Assembly (NCBI RefSeq): GCF_000786215.1
Contig: NZ_JROG01000001.1
Coordinates: 542,023-606,022 of the forward strand
Length of the DNA: 64,000 nt
Source: Sphingomonas sp. 35-24ZXX
GTDB taxonomy: Bacteria > Pseudomonadota > Alphaproteobacteria > Sphingomonadales > Sphingomonadaceae
Reading direction: 5' to 3'
How positions within the stretch are numbered: the first letter of the stretch is position 1; the number at the start of each line of letters is the position of its first letter. The translations under genes and the position numbers were made by a program. This document shows positions 47,719 to 55,185 of the stretch, piece by piece. Under the pieces are notes generated by a model that was not told where the DNA came from, ran no database searches, and saw nothing but the letters and a program-made list of their open reading frames with translations.

Positions 47719-48642
47719 ATGACCATGCTCATTCCAACAAGTGCGATACGCGATTGGCGAGATTTACAGGACAAGGTGGCTGATCTCTTTCGCGAGATGG
47801 GCTACGAAGTACGCTCACCCCATGTCGTCGACATGGTCCGGGGGCGAAAGGAGATCGACGTCTATGTCATCGATCCCCGTACTAGCGTCCCGCAAATTAT
47901 ACTCATCGAGTGCAAGCATTGGGCTGGGCCTATTCATCAAGAAACGGTCCATTCGATGCGAACAATCGTTCAGGATACTGGGGCGAATTTCGGTTTCATC
48001 GTCAGTTCGGGCGGTTTCCAATCGGGAGCGGGTGAAGCGGCCGCCAACTCCAACATCGAGCTTAAGACCTGGGAGGCGCTCCAAGTCGCATATGGAAATG
48101 AGTGGTATCTGCGCCAGATGGAGGTGCTGGCATCGCTCCTCCAGGAATTGCGACGCATCGATCGCGATTATCTCGACCAGTCGCGCACGCCAGCTCCAGC
48201 GACCAACCGCATGCGCTTCGTGGCCTTGGGCCGTTTCTACGATCTGATGGATCTGCTCGAGGAAGGACGGATGATCCTTTTCGGCTGCATGCCGGGCGCG
48301 CAATCTTATGATCAACCGGGGCCGATTAAGATCCAAGTTGACGAAACCTACCCCGGAGCGAAGCAGGATCGGCACGGACTGTGGATTCTCGAGCTTCCAG
48401 ATGTCCGTGCTTGGTTCCGCTGGGCTGTAGCGAGTGCCCGATCTGTTATCGAGCGCTACAAGGCGCTTGAGACAGAGGTTTTCGATGCTTTCGAAAATCT
48501 GGACGACGCAACAACGAACAGCGCGTTTCAGCGCCTGTTTGAACAGATCGTCGAGGACACCCCGGTACACGCCCTACGAGGCAGGATCGACGATGAAGAG
48601 TATCAGCGGTTGCTGTCGCTCCTTCGTCGTCGAGGTGCCTGA
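47719..48642 (+). CDS. Mrr-like PD-(D/E)xK restriction endonuclease
   Basis: The 307-aa protein has an N-terminal nuclease domain with the Mrr catalytic pattern: FREMGYEVRSPHV, then D47 in RKEIDVYVID, and E64-C-K66 in ILIECKHWAGPIHQE, with a Gln helix after it. Residues about 150-307 form an unassigned C-terminal domain rich in charged helices. It would cut foreign or modified DNA, as Mrr-type enzymes do, and is placed next to the island integrase. The ORF has no linked methyltransferase, which fits a modification-dependent (type IV-like) or effector nuclease. Confidence 0.82.
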   Translation: MTMLIPTSAIRDWRDLQDKVADLFREMGYEVRSPHVVDMVRGRKEIDVYVIDPRTSVPQIILIECKHWAGPIHQETVHSMRTIVQDTGANFGFIVSSGGFQSGAGEAAANSNIELKTWEALQVAYGNEWYLRQMEVLASLLQELRRIDRDYLDQSRTPAPATNRMRFVALGRFYDLMDLLEEGRMILFGCMPGAQSYDQPGPIKIQVDETYPGAKQDRHGLWILELPDVRAWFRWAVASARSVIERYKALETEVFDAFENLDDATTNSAFQRLFEQIVEDTPVHALRGRIDDEEYQRLLSLLRRRGA

Positions 48643-48910
48643 CCGCCGTGCCGCTGGATACACGGCATCCGCCGTGAAGTTTCCGTTGGAGGTTATCGAT
48701 CAAGCGCATGCCAAGACTATCAATCGAGATGTCCGCCTCATACAATAGCTACCGTTGGCGCCGAATCGCCAGAACGGTACGAATGTCCTAGGAAGCGGCG
48801 TTTCACTTCCGGCAGCAGGCGACCCGAAAGCGGACGATCGCACCAGATGCGATGAAATGGTAATGGCTCGCAAGGCAGAATACGAAAACGGGGGTGGGCG
48901 CAGTGTCGTG

Positions 48911-49288
48911 ATGCCACTGTTGCGCCTTTTCACGCTATTCGTGCTAGTCCCTGTAATTCTCTTAATGAATACCTGTGGCCTTGTGTTTTCAGAGCAGCGT
49001 GATGCCGCAAGCTCTGGCATGCTCACAGCCAAAGTAATATTGGTCAACCCGGGAGCAATGTCGGAATACTCCGGCGGGGTTTGGGTTTTGCCCCGCTATG
49101 TTCCACCGATTTGGCCTTTGGATGCGATCCTGGGATGTCGTGCTTTAGACTTCGCCTCCGATCCCCAGATAGAAGTCGAATGGGAGGAAACAATCTTGGT
49201 GGTTGAGCACGATCCCTTTTTTGTTCCGGCGACGAGAAAGGAACGCTGCTACGGACGAGCCATTATGCTCAAAGAGCGGCTTCCGTGA
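48911..49288 (+). CDS. Hypothetical small exported or membrane-anchored protein
   Basis: The frame opens at 48755, but its first 50 residues look non-coding and include repeat-like sequence. I prefer ATG 48911, giving about 125 aa with an N-terminal hydrophobic segment (MPLLRLFTLFVLVPVILLMN) ending in TCG, a possible lipobox. The rest includes GAMSEYSGGVWVLPRYVPP and EVEWEETILVVEHDPFFVP. No family recognised. A dispersed repeat copy begins 2 nt after its stop. Confidence 0.5.
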   Translation: MPLLRLFTLFVLVPVILLMNTCGLVFSEQRDAASSGMLTAKVILVNPGAMSEYSGGVWVLPRYVPPIWPLDAILGCRALDFASDPQIEVEWEETILVVEHDPFFVPATRKERCYGRAIMLKERLP

Positions 49289-49290
49289 AG

Positions 49291-49420
49291 TCAGCTTTCC
49301 ACCCATTTTGGGTCATCCCCGGCTAACCGCCGGTTTCCTGAAAACTGCCGGGTAGCTTCAGCGGATCCTTCCCCGAAAGCCGAATTTCTTAAAACGACCC
49401 CATTGCGGTCGTTGCGACAT
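49291..49420 (+). repeat. Dispersed cassette-bounding repeat, copy A
   Basis: Starts TCAGCTTTCCACCCATTTTG directly after the preceding ORF and contains CCTGAAAACTGCC, TAGCTTCAGCGG and ACGACCCCATTGCGGTC. These blocks recur in the same order in the copies at 49558, 51601 and 63174. Confidence 0.65.
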
Positions 49421-49557
49421 TAAGTTAGCCCATCCTTGGCTCTGACACGGTCGGCGTGGGCCAAACAGAAATGTTTCGGCTTGGCGGGTTCGAGTCCCGC
49501 TCGTGAGTCCTTCTCACTTTGACCTCTTTGCCTGCAAACTCCTCCTGACGGGGGATG

Positions 49558-49690
49558 TCAGCTTCTCACCCAATTTTGGTCATAGGGCATACCCGCACCG
49601 CATCCCGAAACTTGACGGGCAGCTGTCCGGGCATTGCTGAAAAAAGCTGCCGTGCGGCAAACGACCCCATTGCCGCCAGGCAGCGAGGGT
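49558..49690 (+). repeat. Dispersed cassette-bounding repeat, copy B
   Basis: Starts TCAGCTTCTCACCCAATTTT and contains CATCCCGAAACTTGACGGGC, GCTGAAAAAAGCTGCCG and ACGACCCCATTGCCGCC. It lies immediately upstream of the orphan ORF at 49729. The stretch between copies A and B (49421-49557) holds no recognisable gene. Confidence 0.65.
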
Positions 49691-49728
49691 GCGAACAATG
49701 CCTCGTGACCAGCATCTCAACGTGTCCA

Positions 49729-50235
49729 ATGCCTCTGGCAACATTCATCGAGCCGATGCTCGGCATACCGGCTTGGGGCGTCAAGCAAGGCTATGGCAGC
49801 TTCCTCACATTTGAATTCGGTCCACCCAAGCTAGAAGTGATTGAGCGCCTGTCGCCCGAGAAAGGCTTGCGAAGATCTGCCTACGTGCACGGGCAGTGGC
49901 ACCTTTGGATAAACTGCTGTCACTGGCGAGCACTGCAACACGATTTACTGTTGGCGTGGAGTGAGGACGACGATCAGGTCATCGGGCGGGTCACCGCCGC
50001 ACTGAACGCTCAAAAGCTGGTCGGCGTGCGCGTTACGCCGGATGATGGCCGTTCCACGTTCACCTTCGACCTTGGCGGAACTCTCGAAACTTGGCCTTAT
50101 GGAGATGACCCGACGAACGAGCAGTGGAATATCCTGACAGACACCGAGTCCTTCGCTTATAGAGCTGATGGACTTTATTCTTACGGGCCAAGCAGCCAAT
50201 CCCCCGATTTGGAGCGCTGGTTGCCACTGCGCTGA
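49729..50235 (+). CDS. Orphan ORF of a conserved-looking unknown family
   Basis: Start ATG 49729 is chosen because the longer frame (to 49555) is repeat sequence. 168 aa, soluble, beginning MPLATFIEPMLGIPAWGVKQ. It carries GHGSFLTFEFG-like (GYGSFLTFEFG), YVHGQWHLWINCCHW and STFTFDLGGTLETWPYG segments, a pattern I have seen in unassigned small bacterial proteins. It is flanked by dispersed repeats, as an acquired cassette would be. An immunity-protein role is possible but unproven. Confidence 0.6.
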   Translation: MPLATFIEPMLGIPAWGVKQGYGSFLTFEFGPPKLEVIERLSPEKGLRRSAYVHGQWHLWINCCHWRALQHDLLLAWSEDDDQVIGRVTAALNAQKLVGVRVTPDDGRSTFTFDLGGTLETWPYGDDPTNEQWNILTDTESFAYRADGLYSYGPSSQSPDLERWLPLR

Positions 50236-50502
50236 AGGTCTGCTTCCCATCTGTGGACGCCCCGAAAGATGCAAGAGTAAATTCGGGTCTTGGCGGTAGT
50301 GGGATGCTGCCATCTGTCCGGCCTATTTGCGCGGCGCTGTGCCGCTGGCCCGTATGGGAGTTCGCGAACCGGATCCACATCACCCAGGCGTGCTCTGAGG
50401 CACTGTGGGAAGCACTGGTTTTCCGGTCCCGTCTCGCCGACTGTGGTGCCATACCCTCCTTCGGTCTCTTACCTCTACCGACGACCTCTGGTCCGCCTCA
50501 GC
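50236..50502. other. Gap before the IS110-type transposase, no gene
   Basis: About 270 bp. It starts with a weak match to the dispersed repeat head (GGTCTGCTTCCCATCTG). The end of the insertion sequence probably lies near 50446, where GTGCCATA occurs inverted relative to 51577-51584. Confidence 0.45.
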
Positions 50503-51584
50503 TTACGCTGCTGCCGCGACCTGAGCCTTGTAATCCTCACCCTTCGTCAGGACCGCCCAGATGATCCGGGCAGTCTTGTTCGCCAGCGCGACCGTGACCA
50601 GCATGCGCGGTTTTCTGGCCAGCATCTGCTCGAGCCATGAGCCGCGCGGGGTGCCGCGCTTGCTGGCCTGTAGTACCACCGCGCTGCTGCCGATGATCAG
50701 TAGCCGTCGCAGTGTGCGCTCACCCATCTTGGAGATCGAACCGAGCCTCTCCTTGCCGCCGGTTGAGTGTTGTCGCGGTGTGAGCCCGAGCCAGGCTGCA
50801 AAGTCGCGGCCTCTGGCAAAGCCCTCTACTGGCGGGGCAAGAGCAAGCAGCGCGGTTGCGGTGATCGGCCCAATGCCCGGGATGGTCATCAACCGCCTCG
50901 CTGCTTCATCCTCGCGGGCACGCCGGTCGATCTCCTTGTCGAGCAGCGCGACCTGTTCGTTCAGCTGCTCGAGCTGACCGGTCATCACAAGGAACATCGT
51001 GCGTGCCGCCTCGGGCAGCGATGCGCCGATCTCCTCGCCTTCCTCAAGCAGGCTTGCCAGCACGCTGATGTGCGAGGGACCCTTGGGCGCAACCCATCCG
51101 AACTTGGTGAGATGACCCCGGATCGCATTGATCAGCTGCGTGCGCTGGCGCACCAGCAGGTCGCGCGTACGAAACACCATGCCAGCGGCCTGCTGCGCTT
51201 CGGTCTTGATCGCCGCATAGCGCATGCTCGGGCGCTGGGCTGCCTCACAGATCGCCTCGGCATCGACCGCATCGTTCTTGTTCCGCTTCACGAACGGCTT
51301 CACGTAAGCCGGTGGGATCAGCTTCACCTCATGCCCCAGTGAAGCGATCTCGCGAGCCCAGTGATGCGCCCCGCCGCAGGCCTCAAGCGCGACCACACAC
51401 CGCGGCTGCACAGCGAAGAACTCCAGCAGCTTCGCCCGGGTCAGCCGCCGGCTGAACACCAACTGCCCGCGCGCATCCGCACCGTGCGCATGAAAAACAG
51501 CCTTCGCAATATCCAACCCAATCGTGCTAACCTCTGCCATGGACGCCTCCTTCTAGTGGTGTGGTAACTCCTCCACTATGGCAC
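50446..51584 (-). mobile_element. IS110/IS1111-type insertion sequence
   Basis: Bounded by an 8-bp inverted pair, GTGCCATA at 50446-50453 and TATGGCAC at 51577-51584, enclosing a single DEDD transposase gene. The length (about 1.14 kb) is at the short end for the family, so the true ends may lie further out, perhaps including the guide (bridge) RNA region. Confidence 0.6.
50503..51540 (-). CDS. IS110-family DEDD transposase
   Basis: The 345-aa protein starts at ATG 51540 with AAGGAGG upstream. The N-terminal RuvC-like DEDD domain shows D in STIGLDIAKAVF, E in VVALEACGGAHHWA, and the DxxD pair in RNKNDAVDAEAI. The C-terminal Transposase_20 domain has IPGIGPITATALLA and LGLTPRQHSTGGKERLGSIS, with the serine used by this family. 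Members recombine DNA under guidance of an RNA transcribed from the element's non-coding end. No frameshift is seen, so it may be active. Confidence 0.93.
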   Translation of the reverse strand: MAEVSTIGLDIAKAVFHAHGADARGQLVFSRRLTRAKLLEFFAVQPRCVVALEACGGAHHWAREIASLGHEVKLIPPAYVKPFVKRNKNDAVDAEAICEAAQRPSMRYAAIKTEAQQAAGMVFRTRDLLVRQRTQLINAIRGHLTKFGWVAPKGPSHISVLASLLEEGEEIGASLPEAARTMFLVMTGQLEQLNEQVALLDKEIDRRAREDEAARRLMTIPGIGPITATALLALAPPVEGFARGRDFAAWLGLTPRQHSTGGKERLGSISKMGERTLRRLLIIGSSAVVLQASKRGTPRGSWLEQMLARKPRMLVTVALANKTARIIWAVLTKGEDYKAQVAAAA

Positions 51585-51600
51585 ATAGATGCCGTCGGGG

Positions 51601-51735
51601 GGCGGCACCCCATCACCCAGTTGCGGCCATGGGATGCCCTGCGAAGGACGTCTGAAAACTGACAGGCGGCTTCAGCCATTTCGTAACCAGGACCTGCCAT
51701 TCGACTACCGGCCCATTTGCCGAACTTCCAGATTT
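51601..51735 (+). repeat. Dispersed cassette-bounding repeat, copy C
   Basis: Contains CACCCAGTTGCGGCCATGGG, CTGAAAACTGACAGGCGGC, TTCAGCCATTTCGTAACC and CCTGCCATTCGACTACCGGC. It is about 80 percent identical to copy D at 63174-63298 by eye, the best pair in the window. Confidence 0.75.
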
Positions 51736-52269
51736 GGGGTATTCTGGCGGTATAGCGCCCCGCCTACAAACGTCCGGCTATGCCGAAACCGGCCGTTCGC
51801 TGGGCCCTCCTGCGTCGTTAGGCAGAGACGGCGTACGTGCTCGCGCAGGCCGGTCAGCCGAGGATCGGCATCCACGTCGTCTCAGACCGAAGCCATCGCC
51901 GAGTAGCGCATCCGAATCGGTCCTCGGTCGAACTACACCCGGTCTGGCCGCGAGGAGCTCGTCAGACCGAACAGGTCGCCGGGCGACAGTTTTGGCGGTG
52001 TCGGCGGCGGTGATTTGGATGGATGCGGCCGTCCTGCGTCGCAATCAGGCCGCCAGGCCGAAGCGCAGGACCCCCAGGCCTCGCGAGACGGCGTTCCGCG
52101 ATGCGCCGCCTCCTTTCGCGAGATATGTCGGATGGGCTTGCCTCGTGCGCTCGACGATCCGTGCTGCGCGTCGCCGTACAGTTCGCCCTCGGTATGTAGG
52201 ATAGCTTGCGGTTCCGGCCGTGCTCCCCCACGATGCGCGAGCGTGCAGGCGCGAGGCGAGGCGGATGAT
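51736..52269. other. Gap between IS region and the ATPase gene
   Basis: About 530 bp with several overlapping short frames on both strands and no recognisable protein. It is high in GC and Arg/Pro codons in every frame, as non-coding GC-rich DNA is. It marks the downstream end of the gasdermin cluster. Confidence 0.5.
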
Positions 52270-53919
52270 TTACTCGAAATCGGGATCGACGCCGTAGGGA
52301 TAGACCAGCTTCTCCGCAGTTCCGTTGACAAGGCTTGAGAACCGGGCGTTGAACAGTGGGTGTACGCATAGCATGTCGCGGCTCGATACCACCATCTCCC
52401 CTGGCACGCTGTACTCGAACTGGCATTCCCAGAAGCGGTCGGTCTCATCGATCTGCTTGCCGATCGCGCCGGTCTCGACGAGCATCCGCTTGAACTCGTG
52501 AAAGCTCATGTCCGCTTCGCGGCCGGCCTCCGCGAGGCGCTTGAGCACGCCCTTGACGTGCTGGTTGAAAACCGTGTGGAGTTCTCCCTCTCCGAACCGG
52601 CGGTGAAGCTCCGGAATCGCCGCCGCGCAGACGTCCCAGAGATGGGGATACCGGTACTCGAAGGCTGAGCGTATCCCGTCCGAGATGGTCGGCACCGCCT
52701 CCTTCACACCATCGAGCACCATGCGCTGCGTGATCTCGCCGAGACTGCCGGACGCGGGATCCAGGGCCCGATACAGGATGCGGTTCAGTATGTGGAGGAA
52801 GTCGCGTGGCAGTAGCTGCGTGTGCCTTGCGATGTAGGTCATCGACTGTTCGAGATGTTGCCCTATCGCGTCTTGGCCAAGCTTGGGTTCGGTCGCCAAC
52901 TCCGGGGGCAGCAGCTTCCTGAAGAGGGCTATCGAGCTCGCCCGGTCCTGGGCCACATTGAGGGCCAGCAGGCGCTCTAGGCTGTGTTCGTCGTAGAGTT
53001 CGAGATAGAGCGCGAGGCGATGGGCCGCGATGCGCCACAGCTCTCCCGATGTCCAATGCAGGACGGCCTGCGTGCTGAAGTCCTTCGTCACGTTTGAGGA
53101 TGCCCGCCGGAACGTCTCGTAGAGCTCCGCCGGAAGGCAGAAGCGCACGTCCAGCAGCCACTCGTTCTCAGCCAGGACCCCGAGATAGCGGATCAAGCCG
53201 CCGAGGGCGTCGTTCGCTGCGTCCTGTTCTAGCCGGTAGCGCTCCATGGTGTCCATGAGGACCAGCACGCGGGCCTGTCCGATTGGTCTCCCCAGGGGCG
53301 TTACGATCCGCTTCGCGGTTTCGAGCGCCGTGGTGTAGAGTTTCCCCGAGCCGTCGACGAGTTCGAGAAGGTCGAGCTGCGTCTCGATGCCGTAGCCGGC
53401 CTGCTCGGAACGCTTTGCTAGCGAGAGGACGACGCGCCGGATTATGTCCGCAGGCTCGTTGTTCTCCGAGAAGCCGATGTCGATCGCGAACCTTCGGATT
53501 GCGACCAGCCGGGCGTCCCCAGGCTCGTTGAGGAGCGCCCCGAAGACGGTGCACCAAACTAGCATCTCCCACAAGTGCGCGACGATCTCAACGTTCGGCG
53601 AGTTCACGCCGAAGACCCCGCGTATAGATTTGAGGATCGTGGGGAAAACGTTCGGGGCGTCCAGGTAGACCACGGTGTGGGGGCAGGTCGTGCGGAGGTA
53701 GTCCAAGAACGCGGTCTTGCCCGAGCCTTTGCGCCCAATGATGATCCCCGATCCACTGACAGCGCTCATCTGCACATCGTTCTGCTTCTCGAAGAGCCGT
53801 TTAGACGCGATGGGATGGTCGACAAGACGGTCCGCCGATATCGGCCCCAGCGGCTCCGTGAATCTCATCACGCGCTCAAGGTGTTCTCGTTGCTCCTGGT
53901 TCAGACCTTTATGATCCAC
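52270..53919 (-). CDS. P-loop ATPase of the gasdermin cluster
   Basis: The 549-aa protein starts at GTG 53919 with GGAGG 7 nt upstream, overlapping the membrane-protein stop by 11 nt. Walker A is G62-RKGSGKT69 and Walker B is RVLVLMD with D223. The N-terminal segment resembles STAND- or KAP-like NTPases, with helical C-terminal halves (residues 300-549) that could sense or oligomerise. Such ATPases serve as sensors or switches in multi-gene conflict systems, including gasdermin loci. Here it is the last gene and is tightly coupled to a one-pass membrane protein. The triggering ligand is unknown. Confidence 0.75.
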   Translation of the reverse strand: MDHKGLNQEQREHLERVMRFTEPLGPISADRLVDHPIASKRLFEKQNDVQMSAVSGSGIIIGRKGSGKTAFLDYLRTTCPHTVVYLDAPNVFPTILKSIRGVFGVNSPNVEIVAHLWEMLVWCTVFGALLNEPGDARLVAIRRFAIDIGFSENNEPADIIRRVVLSLAKRSEQAGYGIETQLDLLELVDGSGKLYTTALETAKRIVTPLGRPIGQARVLVLMDTMERYRLEQDAANDALGGLIRYLGVLAENEWLLDVRFCLPAELYETFRRASSNVTKDFSTQAVLHWTSGELWRIAAHRLALYLELYDEHSLERLLALNVAQDRASSIALFRKLLPPELATEPKLGQDAIGQHLEQSMTYIARHTQLLPRDFLHILNRILYRALDPASGSLGEITQRMVLDGVKEAVPTISDGIRSAFEYRYPHLWDVCAAAIPELHRRFGEGELHTVFNQHVKGVLKRLAEAGREADMSFHEFKRMLVETGAIGKQIDETDRFWECQFEYSVPGEMVVSSRDMLCVHPLFNARFSSLVNGTAEKLVYPYGVDPDFE

Positions 53920-54958
53920 GCTTGAGCCTCCTGTCGATGTTGATGCGGAGTTCGGCTGCCACTCGGCGCAATTGCGGCTCGAGCGCAGCGAGCACGGGCC
54001 GTCCCGCGCCTGATGCCCATTCTGACTGCTCCGCCTCGCCGCTATCTAGGAAGCGGCGGGCGGAGAAGTCCGCGTCGTTCGGGGCGCGGTGCATGAGGTC
54101 GCAAAGCAGCGTTGTGACCGCCAGGTTGTAGAAATAGAGCCGCCACAGGACCGGCAGCGTCGTCGGGTCGAGATCGCGCACGACGTGATCGACGCCGTTC
54201 GCGGCCTTCCTGATGGGGCTGTCGACGTCGTTGTACAGCTTGGCAAATGCGGGCAGCTGGAGGATGCCGGTTTCTGTCGTCATGGCCATGACCAGAGTGT
54301 CGAGCTCCTCGTATGTGATGCCCTGGCGCTGATGCACCGCGGGATCGGTGCCGCCGTCCTTCTCCGGCTGGTAGTCCAGCGGCGCTCCGCTGGCGGCGCC
54401 GGCGATCTGCTTGTCGCTCACGAAGGCGTCGCGCAGGAGGCGACCCAGCCCGTAGATCGCGTGGAGGCGGGGCGCGAGCGAGAGGTCGTAGGACGTCAGA
54501 AGGCTGTTGATCTGGTAGTAGGTCGCGATCGGAGCAAATAGCCGGTAGATCGTACTTACCCGGTTGTCGTCGATCTCAAGCCAGCCTGGCAGCTCCCCGG
54601 CATTCGCCAGGGAATGCAGAAGCAATATCCGGTTACGCGACAGCTCGCATTCCCGGACGAACCGGAAGGCGGCGGGCTCGCAGCGGGAGTAGAGCTTCTT
54701 CCGCGCCTCATACTCGTAGTCCAGCTTCGCCTTGCGCTCGCTCTGCCGGTCCGAGAGGTCGGCTTTGAGGTGCTCGAGCCATCGGTTGGCGAGGACCGAC
54801 GTGAGGGTCCCGACAAAGCCGGCACAGGCGCCGAATATCGACGCGGCGGCTACAATTTGGGCCGCGCTTATCTGCGCGGCGGCGGACGTCTGGCTGGCGA
54901 GCACCGCCGCGTTCTGAGCCAGGTTCAGCGATGCAGCCGCTGCAGCTTCAAGGTTCAT
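53909..54958 (-). CDS. One-pass membrane protein of unknown function
   Basis: The 349-aa protein has an Ala-rich N-terminus and one strong membrane helix at about residues 33-58 (QIVAAASIFGACAGFVGTLT). A long basic coiled-coil-like helix follows (LSDRQSERKAKLDYEYEARK) and then a helical cytosolic domain. The topology suits a signal or scaffold protein at the inner membrane. The layout recalls effector-associated membrane proteins of conflict systems, but no family is recognised. It is coupled to the ATPase by overlap and separated from the upstream gene by 213 bp. Confidence 0.7.
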   Translation of the reverse strand: MNLEAAAAASLNLAQNAAVLASQTSAAAQISAAQIVAAASIFGACAGFVGTLTSVLANRWLEHLKADLSDRQSERKAKLDYEYEARKKLYSRCEPAAFRFVRECELSRNRILLLHSLANAGELPGWLEIDDNRVSTIYRLFAPIATYYQINSLLTSYDLSLAPRLHAIYGLGRLLRDAFVSDKQIAGAASGAPLDYQPEKDGGTDPAVHQRQGITYEELDTLVMAMTTETGILQLPAFAKLYNDVDSPIRKAANGVDHVVRDLDPTTLPVLWRLYFYNLAVTTLLCDLMHRAPNDADFSARRFLDSGEAEQSEWASGAGRPVLAALEPQLRRVAAELRINIDRRLKRGS

Positions 54959-55160
54959 CCTCCACTCCTGCCTATCTCTTCTGTTGATCGCGGAGCATCC
55001 GTAGGCGGATGCTTTCGATCAAGGCGTTTCGATACGGGGGAACCGGAGTTGCCGGCCCGCCGCAGGTGCCGCGCCTGGGTCAAATGGTGGGGCACGCGTC
55101 CTGGTGCCCGCGCGGCGCTGTCGAACATCGATGCATGAGGCCTGCGCAGTTTGTGCTTCC

Positions 55161-55185
55161 GGGCGGGCAAACTAGGTGCCCGCCC
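55161..55185 (-). terminator. GC hairpin spanning the stop of the wall-hydrolase gene
   Basis: GGGCGGGCA (55161-55169) and TGCCCGCCC (55177-55185) form a perfect 9-bp stem with a 7-nt loop, and the hydrolase stop codon lies in the loop. No T-run follows on the minus strand. It could slow ribosomes or partly terminate, splitting the cluster into two transcripts. Confidence 0.35.

Noticed and set aside
49436..49508. T-arm-like GCGGGTTCGAGTCCCGC, possible tRNA gene
   Set aside because: The flanks do not form an anticodon stem or acceptor stem, so it is at most a chance match or decayed remnant.
51734..52448. Several 90-170-codon frames on both strands
   Set aside because: Arg/Pro/Ser-rich translations in every frame with no domain or ribosome site; they look like non-coding GC-rich DNA or shadows of the ATPase gene.
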